From the NCBI GenBank assembly GCA_964016885.1, contig OZ024744.1:68750278-68814277 (forward strand): a DNA stretch of 64,000 nucleotides, written 5' to 3'. How positions within the stretch are numbered: position 1 is the stretch's first letter; each line of letters starts with the position of its first letter. The position numbers and the translations under genes are program-made. The DNA comes from Eledone cirrhosa (Eukaryota > Mollusca > Cephalopoda > Octopoda > Eledonidae). The notes beneath the pieces were generated by a model, which was given only the letters and a program-made list of their open reading frames with translations, searched no databases and was not told the DNA's origin. Shown here piece by piece: positions 52,683-64,000 of this stretch.

Positions 52683-53142
52683 GATAACATCAGATGACCG
52701 TCATGATAATATTTCCAATGTTCATTGCTATGACAAAACATGACCCTCACGCTAATATTCCCAACGTACATTCCTATAACAACACATGACCCTCACGCTA
52801 TTAATTCCCAACGTACATTCCTATAACAACCCATGACCCTTACACTAATATTCCCAAGGTTCATTGCTATAAAAACACATGACCCTGACACTAATATTTC
52901 CAACGTATATTGCGATAACATCAGATGACCGTCATGATAATATTTCCAATGTTCATTGCTATGACAAAACATGACCCTCACGCTAATATTCCCAACGTAC
53001 ATTCCTATAACAACACATGACCCTCACGCTATTAATTCCCAACGTACATTCCTATAACAACCCATGACCCTTACACTAATATTCCCAAGGTTCATTGCTA
53101 TAAAAACACATGACCCTGACACTAATATTCGCAAGATACATT
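52683..53142. repeat. Higher-order unit: 230-bp (5-mer) tandem duplication
   Basis: The variant GATAACATCAGATGACCGTC starts at 52683 and again at 52913, 230 bases later. The intervening five monomers are nearly identical copies, including the ATTAATTCCC variant. Confidence 0.8.
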
Positions 53143-55045
53143 GCTATAACTACACATGACACTCACACTAGTATTCCCAAGGTACATTGCTATAACAACA
53201 CATGACCCCAAAGCTAGTGTTCCCAACGTACATTGATAAAACAACATATGACCCTGACGTTAATCTTCCCAACATACATGGCTATAACAACACCTGACCC
53301 TCACCCTAGTATTCCCAACGTTCATTGCTATAAAAACACATGACCCTCACGCTAGTATTTCCAAGCTACATTGTTATAACAACACCGGACCATCACGCTA
53401 GAATTCCCAAGGTACGTTGCTATAACAAAACATAATCCTCACGCTAATATTGTCAAGGTACATTGCTATAATAACACATGACCCTCACGCTGGTATTCCC
53501 ATCGTGCATTGCTATAACAACACATGACCCCAACGCTAACATTCCCAACGTAGATTGCTATAACAACACATGACCCTCACACTAATATTCCCAACGTACA
53601 TTCCAATAACAACACAGGACCCTCACGCTAGTATTCCCAGGGGTACATTGCTATAACAACACATAGCCCTGACGCTGATATTTCCAACATACATGGCTAT
53701 AAAAACTCGTGACCCTGACGCTAATATTCCCAAGGTACATTGCTATAATAACACATGACCCTCAAGCTGATATTCCCAACGTACATTGCTATAACAACAC
53801 ATAACTCTGACACTAATATTCCCGACGTTGATTGCTATAACAACACATGACCCTCACGATAGTATTACCAGGGGTACATTGCTATAATAACACATGGCCC
53901 TGACGGTGATGTTTCCAAAGTATATTGCTATAAAAACCCATGACCCTACGCAAATATTGCCAAGGATCATTGCCATAACAACACATGATGCTGACGCTAA
54001 TATTCCCAAGGTACAATACTAAAAAAACATATGACCCTGACACTAATATTCCCAAGGTACATTGCTATAACAACACATCACCCTCACGCTAGTATTCCCA
54101 AGCTACATAGCTATAACAACACATGACCCTAACGCTAATATTCCCAAGATACATTGGTATAACAACACATGACCCTCACACTAATATTCCCAAGGTATAT
54201 TGCGATAACATCAGATGACCCTCATGCTAATATTTCCAATGTTCATTGCTATACCAAAACATGACCCTCACGCTAATATTCCCAACGTACATTCCTATAA
54301 CAACCCATGACCCTTACACTAATATTCCCAAGGTAAAATACTAAAACAACATATGACCCTGACCCTAATATTCCCAAGATACATTGCTATAAAAACACAT
54401 GACCCTCACGCTAGAATTCCCAAGCTACATTGCTATAACAACACATGACCCTCGCCCCAGTATTCCCAACTTTCATTACTGTAACAACACATGACCCTGA
54501 CGCTAATATTCGCGAGGTATATTGCTATAACAACGCATAACTCTCACGCTAGTATTTCCAAGCTACATTGTTATAACAACACCGGATCATTACGCTAGAA
54601 TTCCCAATGTACATTGCTATAACAAAACATAATCCTCACGCAAATATTGTCAAGGTACATTGCTATAATAATACATGACCCTCACGCTGGTATTCCCATC
54701 GTACATTGCTATAACAACACATGACCCTAACGCTAACATTCCCAACGTACATTGCTATAACAACACATGACCCTCACACTCATATTCCGAACGTACATTC
54801 GAATAACAACACATGACCGTCACGCTAGTATTCCCAGGGGTATATTGCTATAACAACACATGGCCCTGACACTGATATTTCCAACATACATTGCTATAAA
54901 AACACATGATCCTGACGCTAATATTTCCAAGGTGCATTGCTATAATAACACATGACCCTCAAGCTGATATTCCCAACGTACATTGCTATAACAACACCTG
55001 AACCTGACGTTAACATTCCCGACGTACATTGCTATAACAACACAT

Positions 55046-55600
55046 GGCGCTGACGCTAATATTCCCAAGGTACAATACTAAAACAACATATGACCATGAC
55101 ACTGATATTCCCAAGGTTCATTGCTATAACAACACATGACCCTCATGCTATTAATTTCCAACGTACATTCCTATAACAACACTTGACCCTGACGCTAGTG
55201 TTCCCAACGAACATTGCCATAACAACACATGGCGCTGACGCTAATATTCCCAAGGTACAATACTAAAACAACATATGACCATGACACTGATATTCCCAAG
55301 GTTCATTGCTATAACAACAAATGACCCTCATGCTATTAATTTCCAACGTACATTCCTATAACAACACTTGACCCTGACGCTAGTGTTCCCAACGAACATT
55401 GCCATAACAACACATGGCGCTGATGTTAATATTCCCAAGGTACAATACTAAAACAACATATGACCATGACACTGATATTCCCAAGGTTCATTGCTATAAC
55501 AACACATGACCCTCACAGTAGTATTCCCAAGCTAGATTGCTATATCAACACATGGCTCTGATACTAGTATTCCCAACGTGCATTGCTATAACAACACATG
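55046..55600. repeat. Higher-order unit: 185-bp (4-mer) repeated
   Basis: GGCGCTGA(C/T)G marks positions 55046, 55231 and 55416, each 185 bases apart. It is followed by the AATACTAAAACAACATATG variant each time. 185 equals four monomers plus one base carried by the CTATTAATTT variant. Confidence 0.8.
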
Positions 55601-58600
55601 ACCCTGATACTAATATTCCCAACGTACATTGCTATAACAACACATGACACTAACGCTAATATTCCAACCGTATATTGCGATAACATCAGATGACCCTCAT
55701 ACTAATATTCCCAACGAACATTGCTATCACAACACATGGCCCTGACGCTAATATTCGAACCTTCATTACTATAACAACACATGACCCTCATACTAATATT
55801 CCCAACGAACATTGCTATAACAACACATGACCCTGACGCTAATATTCCCAAGCTACATTGCTATAACAACACCTGACCCTCACACTAATATTCCCAACGT
55901 GCATTGCTATAACAACACATGACCCTCAAGCTAGTATTCCCAAGCTACATATCTATAACAACACATGACCCTACCGCTAATACTCCCAAGATACATTGGT
56001 ATAACAACACATGACCCTCACACTAATATTCCCAACGTATATTGCGATAACATCAGATGACCCTCATGCTAATATTTCCAATGTTCATTGCTATATCAAA
56101 ACATGATCTTCACGCTAATATTCCCAACATATATTCCTATAACAACCTATGACCCTTACACTAATATTCCCAAGGTACAATACTAAAACAACATATGACC
56201 CTGACCCTAATATTCCCAAGATACATTATTATAAAAACACATGACCCTCACGCTAGTATTCCCAAGCTACATTGCTATAACAACACCTGACCCCACCCCA
56301 GTATTCCCAACGTTAATTTCTATAACAACACATGACGCTGTCGCTAATATTCGCGAGGTATATTGCTATAACAACACATGACCCTGACGCTAATATTCCC
56401 AACGTACATTGCTATAACAACACATGACCCTCACGCTAGTATTTCTAAGCTACATTGTTATAACAACACCGGACCATCACGCTAGAATTCCCAATGTACA
56501 TTGCTATAACAAAACATAATCCTCACGCTAATATTGTCAAGGTGCATTGCTATAATAACACATGACCCTCACGCTGGTATTCCCATCGTACATTGCTATA
56601 ACAACACATGACCCTAACGCTAACATTCCCAACGTACATTGCTATAACAACACATGACCGTCACGCTGGTATTCCCAGGGGTACATTGCTATAACAACAC
56701 ATGGCCCTGACGCTCATATTTCCAAGGTACGTTGCTATAATAACACATGACCCTCAAGCTGATATTCCCAACGTGCATTGCTATAACAACACATGACCCT
56801 AACGCTAACGTTCCCAACGAACATTGCTATAACAACACATGACCCTCACAATTAATAATCCCAACGTACATTCCAATAACAACACATGACCCTGACGCTC
56901 ATATTTCCAAGGTACGTTGCTATAATAACACATGACCCTCAAGCTGATATTCCCAACGTGCATTGCTATAACAACACCTGAACCTGACGTTAACATTCCC
57001 GACGTACATTGCTATAGCAACACATGACCCTCACACAAATATTCCCAACGTACATTGCTATAACAACACATGACCCTCACGATAGTATTACCAGGGGTAC
57101 ATTGCTATAAAAACACATAGCGCTGACGGTGATATTTCCAAAGTACATTGCTATAAAAACACATGACCCTATACTAATATTCCCAAGGATCATTGCTATA
57201 ACAACACATAACCATGACACTAATATTCCCAAGGTACATTGCTTTAATAACACATGACCCTGACGCTCGTATTCCCAACGTACATTGCTATAACAACACA
57301 TGACTTTCACGCTAGTATTCCCAACGTACATTGCTATAACAACACATGACCCTACTGCTAATAATTCCCAACGTACATTGCCATAACAACACATGATGCT
57401 GACGCTAATATTCCCAAGGTACAATACTAAAAAAACATATGACCCTGACACTAATATTCCCAAGGTACATTGCTATAATAACACATGACCCTTACACTAA
57501 TATTCCCAACGTATATTGCGATAACAACACATGACCCTCACACTAATATTCCCAACGTGCATTGCTATAAAAACACATGACCATCATGCTAATATTCCCA
57601 ACGTTCATTGTTATAACAACACATGACGCCGACGCTAATATTCCCAATGTACATTGCTATAACAACACATGACCCTCACGTTAGTATTCCCAGGGGTACA
57701 TTGACAAGGATCATTTCTATAACAATACATGACCCTCACGCTGGTATTCCCAACGTACATTGCTATAATAACACATGGCCCTAACGCCAATAGTCCCAAC
57801 GTGCATTGCTATAACAGCACATGACCCTCACGCTATTAATTCCCAACGTACATTCCTATAATAAAACACTTGACCCTGACGCTAGTATTCCCAATGTACA
57901 TTGCCATAACAACACAAGACGCTGACGCTAATATTCCCAAGGTACAATACTAAAACAACATTTGACCATGAAAATGATATTCCCAAGGTTCATTGCTATA
58001 ACAACACATGACCCTCACACTAATATTCCCAAAGAACATTGCTATAACAACACATGACCCTAACGCTAATATTCCCAAAATACATTGCTATAACAACACA
58101 TGACCCTCACGCTAGTATTCCCAACGTACATTGCTATATCAACACATGGCTCTGACGCTAATATTCCCAACGTGCATTGCTATAACAACACATGACCCTG
58201 ACACTAATATTCCCAACATATATTGCGATAACAACACATGACACTGACGCCAATATTCCCAACGTACATTGCTATAACAACACATGACCGTCACGCTAGT
58301 ATTCCCAGGGGTACATTGCTATAACAACACATGGCCCTGACGCTCATATTTCCAACATACATTGCTATAAAAACACATGATCCTGACGCTAATATTCCCA
58401 AGGTACATTGCTATAATAACACATGACCCTCAAGCTGATATTCCCAACGTACATTGCTACAAGAACACATGACCCTCACGATAGTATTACCAGGGGTAGA
58501 TTGCTTTAATAACACATGACCCTCACGCTCGTATTCCCAACGTATATTGCTATAACAACAGATGACTTTCACGCTAGTATTCCCAACGTACATTGCTATA

Positions 58601-61600
58601 ACAACACATGACCCTACTGCTAATAATTCCCAACGTACATTGCCATAACAACACATGATGCTGACGCTAATATTCCCAAGATACATTGCTATAAAAACAC
58701 ATGATCCTCACGCTAGTATTCTCAACGTACATTGCTATATCAACACATGGCTCTGACGCCAATATTCCCAACGAAGATTGCTATAACAACACATGACCCT
58801 AACGCAAATATTCCCAAGATACATTGCTATAACAACACATGACCCTCACGCTAGTATTCCCAACGTACATTGCTATATCAACACATGGCTCTGACGCTAA
58901 TATTCCCAACGTATTTTGCGATAACAACACATGACACTGACGCCAATATTCCCAACGTACATTGCTATAACAACACATGACCCTACTGCTAATAATTCCC
59001 AACGTACATTCCTATAACAACACATGACCCTGACGCTAGTATTCCCAACGTACATTGCCATAACAACACATGATGCTGACGCTAATGTTCCCAAGGTACA
59101 ATACTAAAAAAACATATGACCCTGACACTAATATTCCCAAGGTACATTGCTATAACAACACATGACCCTCACGCTAGTATTCCCAGGGGTACATTGCTAT
59201 AACAACACATGACCCTAAGGCTAATATTCACAAGATACATTGGTATAACAACACATGACCCTCACATTAATATTCAACATGTTATCGCAACGTATATTGC
59301 GATAACATCAGATGACCCTCACGCTGGTATTCCCAACGTTAATTGCTATAACAACACATGGCCCTAACGCTAATAGTCCCAACGTGCATTGCTATAACAA
59401 CACATGACCCTCACGCTATTAATTCCCAACGTACATTCCTATAACAACACTTGACCCTGACGCTAGTATTCCCAACGTACATTGCCATAACAACACATGG
59501 CGCTGACGCTAATATTCCCAAGGTACAATACTAAAACAACATATGACCATGACACTGATAATCCCAAGGTTCATTGCTATAACAACACATGACCCTCACA
59601 GTAGTATTCCCAAGCTACAGTGCTATAACAACACATAACCCTCATACTAATATTCCCAACGAACATTGCTATAAAAACACATGACCCTCACGCTAGTATT
59701 CCCAACGTGCATTGCTATAACAACACATGACTCTGACACTAATATTCCCAAGGTACATTGCTATAACAACACATGACCCTACTGCTAATAATTCCCAACG
59801 TACATTCCAATAACAATACATGACCGTCACGCTAGTATTCCCAGGGGTACATTGCTATAACAACACATGGCCCTGACGCTGATATTTCCAACGTGCATTG
59901 CTATAAAAACACATGACACTGACGCTAATATTCCCAAGGTACATTGCTATAACAACACATGACACGCACGCTAGTATTCCTAGGGGTACATTACTATAAA
60001 TACACATGGCCCTGGCGCTGATATTTCCAAAGTACATTACTGTAACAACACATGACCCTCACGCTAATATTTCAAACGTACATTCCTATAACAATACATG
60101 ACCCTCACGATAGTATTACGAGGGGTACATTGCTATAATAGCACATGGCCCTGACGGTGATATTTCCAAAGTACGTTGCAATAAAAACACACGACCCTAC
60201 GCTAATATTGCCAAGGATCATTGCTATAACAACACATAACCCTGACACTAATATTCTCAAGGTACATTGCTTTAATAACACATGACCCTCACGCTCGTAT
60301 TCCCAAGGATCATTTCTATAACAACACATAACCCTGACACTAATATTCCCAAGATACATTGCATTAATAACAGTTGACTCTCATGCTTATATTCCTAACG
60401 TACATTGCTATAAACACACATGACCCTCACGCTAGTATTCCCAAGGTACATTGCTATAACAACACATCATGCTGACGCTAATATTCCCAAGGTATAATAC
60501 TAAAAAAACATATGACCCTGACACTAATATTCCCAACGTATATTGCGATAACAACACATCACCCTAACGCTAGTATTCCCAAGATACATTGGTATAACAA
60601 CAGATGACCCTCACACTAATATTCACAACGTATATTGCTATAACAACACATGACCCTCACGCTAGTATTCTCAGGCGTATATTGCTATAACAACACATGG
60701 ACCTGACGCTGATATTTCAACGTACATTGCTGTAAAAATACATGACTCTGACGCTAATATTACCAAGGTACATAGCTATAACAATCCATAACCCTGACGC
60801 TAATATTCCCAACGTACATTGCTATAACAACACATGACACGCACGCTAGTATTCCTAGGGGTACATTACTATAAATACACATGGCCCTGGCGCTGATATT
60901 TCCAAAGTACATTACTGTAACAACACATGACCCTCACGCTAATATTTCAAACGTACATTGCAATAACAACACATGACTCTGACGCTAATATTCCCAAGGT
61001 CCATTGCTATAACAACACATGACCCTGACACTAATAATCCAAAGGTGATTTGCTATAACAAGACATGACCCTCACGCTAATATTCCCACCGTACATTGCT
61101 ATGACAACACATGACCGTCTAGCTAGTATTCCCAACGTACATTGCAATAACAACACATGACCCTCACGCTAGTATTCCCAGGGGTACATTGCGATAAGAA
61201 CACATGGCTCTGACGGTGATATTTCCGACATACATTGCTGTAAAAACACATGACCCTGACGCTAATATTCCCATGGATCTTTGCTATAAGAATACATAAC
61301 CCTGACACTAATATTCCCAAGGTACATTGCTATAATAACACATGACCCTCAGGCTGGTATTCCAAACGTACATTGTTATAACAACCCGTGACCCTGACGC
61401 TAACATTCCCGACGTACATTGCTATAACAACACATGACCCACACACTAATATTCCCAACGTACATTGCTATAAAAACACATGACCCTCATGCTAATATTC
61501 CCAACGTACATTGCTAAAACTACACATGACCCACACGCTAGTATTCCCAACGTACATTGCTATAACAACACATGACGCTGACGCTAATATTCCCAAGGTA

Positions 61601-63450
61601 AAATACTAAAACAACATATGACCCTGACCCTAATATTCCCAAGATACATTGCTATAAAAACACATGCCGCCCACGCTTGTATTCCCAAGCTACATTGGTT
61701 TAACAACAGATGACCCTCACGCTAATATTCCCAACGTACATTGCTATAACAACACATGACGCCGACGCTAATATTCCCAAGGATCATTGCTATAACAACA
61801 CATAACTCTGGCACTAATATTCCCAAGGTACATTGCTATAATAACACACGACCCTCAGGCTGGTATTCCCAACGTACATTGTTTTAACAACACATAACCC
61901 TGACGCTAACGTTCCCGACGTACATTGCTATAACAACACATGACCCTCACACTATTATTCCCAACGTACATTGCTATAAAAACACATGACCCTCATGCTA
62001 ATATTCCCAACGTACATTGCTATAACAACACATGACCCTCACACTATTATTCCCAACGTACATTGTTATAAAAACACATGACCCTCATGCTAATATTCCC
62101 AACGTACATTGCTATAACAACACATGACCCTGACGCTAACGTTCCCAACGTACATTGCTATAAAAACACATGGCGCTCACGCTTGTATTCCCAACGTACA
62201 TTGCTATAACAACACCTGACCCTGATGCTAATATTCCCAATGTACATTGCTAAAACAACACATGACCCTCACGCTAGTATTACCAGGGGTACATTGACAA
62301 GGATCATTGCTATAACAATACATGACCATCACGCTGGTATTCCCATCATACATTGCTATAACAACACATGCCCCTAACGCTAATAGTCCCAACGTGCATT
62401 GCTATAACAACACATGACCCTCACGCTATTAATTCCCAACGTACATTCCTATAACAACACATGACCCTCACATTAGTATTCCCAAGCTACATTGCTATAA
62501 CAACACATGACCCTCACACTAACATTCCCAACGTATATTGCGATAACAACACATGACCCTCATACTAATATTCCCAACGAACATTGCTATAACAACACAT
62601 GACCCTAACGCTAATATTCCCAAGATACATTGCTATAACTACACATGACCCTCACACTAATATTCCCAACGTATATTGCGATAACAACACATGACACTGA
62701 GGCTAATATTCCCAACGTACATTGCTATAACAACACACGACCCTCACGCTAATATTCCCAACGTACATTGCTATAACCACACCTGACCCTCACGCTAACA
62801 TTCCCGACTTACATTGCTATAACAACACATGACCCTCACACTATTATTCCCAACGTACATTGCTATAACAACACATGACCCTAACGCAAATATTCCCAAG
62901 ATACATTGCTATAACAACACATGAACCTCACGCTAGTATTCCCAACGTACATTGCTATAACAACACATTACCCTCACGCTATTAATTCCCAACGTACATT
63001 CCTATAAAATCACTTGACCCTGACGCTAGTATTCCCAACGTACATTGCCATAACAACACATGAAGATGACGCTAGTATTCCCAAGGTACAATTCTAAAAC
63101 AACATATGACCCTAACGCTACTATTCCAAAGATACATTTCTATAACAACACATGACCCTCACACTAATATTCCCGACGTATATTGCGATAACAACACATG
63201 ACCCTCATGCTAATATTCCCAACGTACATTGCTATAACAACAAATGACCCTCACGCTAGTATTCCTAAGGTACATAGCTATAACAACACATGACCATGAC
63301 GCTGATATTTCCAAGGTACATTGCTATAACAACACATGACCCTCACGCTAATATTCCCAACGTACATTGCTATAACAACACATGACACTCCCACTAATAT
63401 TCCCAACGTACATTGCAATAACAACACATGACCCTCATACTAATCTTCCC

Positions 63451-63781
63451 ATTGTTATAGCAATGTACGTTGGGAATATTAGCGTGAGGGTCATGTGTTG
63501 TTATAGCAATGAACCTTGGGAATACTAGCGTGACGGTGATGCGTTGTTATAGCAATGTACGTTGGAATATTAGCGTCAGCGTCATGTATGTTATAGCAAT
63601 GTACCTTGGGAGTACTAGCGTGAGGCTCATGTGTTGTGATAGCAATGTACCTTGGTAAATTAGTGTGAGGATCATGTGTTGTGATAGCAATGTACGTTGG
63701 GAATACCAGCGTGAGGGTCATGTTTTTATAGCAATGTAAGTCGGGAATGTTAGCGTGAGGGTTATGTGTGCTTATAACAAT
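63451..63781. repeat. Inverted block of about seven satellite monomers
   Basis: Orientation switches at ATTGTTATA (63451-63459) and switches back at TATAACAAT (63773-63781); these two strings are reverse complements. Inside, monomers read GCAATGTACGTTGGGAATAT on the plus strand, opposite to all other monomers checked. Confidence 0.9.
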
Positions 63782-64000
63782 GACGCTAATATTCCCAACG
63801 TACATTACTATAACTGCACATGGCCCTCACGCTAATATTCCCAACGTATATTGCTATAACAACACATGACCCTCACGCTAATATTCCCAACGTACATTGC
63901 TATAACAACACATGACCCTCACGCTAGTATTCCCAACATACATTGCTATAACAACACATGACCCTGATGCTAATACTCCAAATGTACATCGGTATAACAA

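Larger units (their letters stand above)
46508..64000. repeat. 46-bp satellite array, about 17.5 kb, runs off the window
   Basis: Consensus monomer in two pieces: CGCTAATATTCCCAACGTAC and ATTGCTATAACAACACATGACCCTCA. Frequent variants are AAGGT or AAGCT for AACGT, GTATTCC for ATATTCC, GATAACATCAG, and a TACAATACTAAAACAACATA type. By length there are about 380 monomers. Because 46 is not a multiple of three, long frames only arise by cycling through frames (MYVGNISVRVMCCY-type on minus) and are not genes. No transposon interrupts the array. Function unknown; tandem satellites of this kind are often heterochromatic. Confidence 0.95.

Noticed and set aside
46508..64000. Many 60-130 codon minus-strand frames (MYVGNISVRVMCCY-type) in the satellite
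   Set aside because: They are translations of the 46-bp monomer cycling through frames; no start context, no conserved length, no family.
46508..64000. CRISPR-like array
   Set aside because: Monomers are directly tandem and vary along their whole length; there are no unique spacers between fixed repeats, and the genome is animal.

Overview
This window reads as repeat-rich, non-genic DNA of a metazoan, most likely a coleoid cephalopod (octopus-like). The best clue is three loci of a reverse-oriented tRNA-derived SINE with the familiar 'TTTATTTTATCGACCCCGTAAGGATGAAAGG' style core, read here in pieces, plus one copy of a second tRNA-derived SINE. Both resemble cephalopod SINEs from memory; species cannot be proven from sequence alone. 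I see no intact host gene. The only host-like coding sequences are a 5'-truncated RPS23 retropseudogene (45948-46123, minus) and a decayed coding stretch of unknown identity (32473-33010).

1-26.4 kb is a retrotransposon pile-up. A decayed zinc-finger-tailed LINE (LINE-B, 1-2106) is followed by a chain of elements separated by (ATT)n tracts. In order these are a 3' fragment of a Tx1/L1-like two-ORF LINE (LINE-A1), an R4/Dong-like restriction-endonuclease LINE on the minus strand (R4-c1), LINE-A2 (internally deleted), LINE-A3 (near complete), LINE-A4 (near complete, with a different ORF1 and 5'UTR), and a second R4/Dong-like copy (R4-c2). Every junction in the chain is an (ATT)n tract. All LINE-A copies run plus and all R4-like copies run minus. 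LINE-A ORF1 is an RRM-like plus CCHC RNA-binding protein; ORF2 carries an APE endonuclease and RT. The R4-like protein has an N-terminal Myb-like region, RT with an unusual FMDD box, CCHC and a C-terminal restriction-like endonuclease.

26.4-46.5 kb is a graveyard of short elements and simple repeats. It holds LINE-B 3' ends, a dispersed repeat (family C), two long perfect or near-perfect hairpin elements, LINE-A5 with a third R4-like fragment (again bounded by ATT tracts), two opposed LINE-D fragments, a hAT transposase fossil, SINEs, a 243-bp Helitron-like element, a DD37D mariner-type transposase pseudogene, a 37-bp satellite, a LINE-E fragment inserted beside or within that satellite, and the RPS23 retrocopy. 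Much of the rest is (TA)n, (CA)n and (TATG)n.

46.5-64.0 kb is one tandem array of a 46-bp monomer (roughly 380 copies by length). It has variant monomers, local higher-order duplications of about 230 and 185 bp, and a ~330-bp inverted block near 63.45 kb. It runs off the window end.

The most unusual signals are four. First, two unrelated LINE lineages share (ATT)n as an orientation-locked landing site. Second, LINE-A carries a possible 52-53 nt intron that would fuse ORF1 to ORF2 in frame. Third, ORF1 appears to have been swapped between LINE-A3 and LINE-A4. Fourth, the arms of each dispersed hairpin match each other better than they match the other copy.
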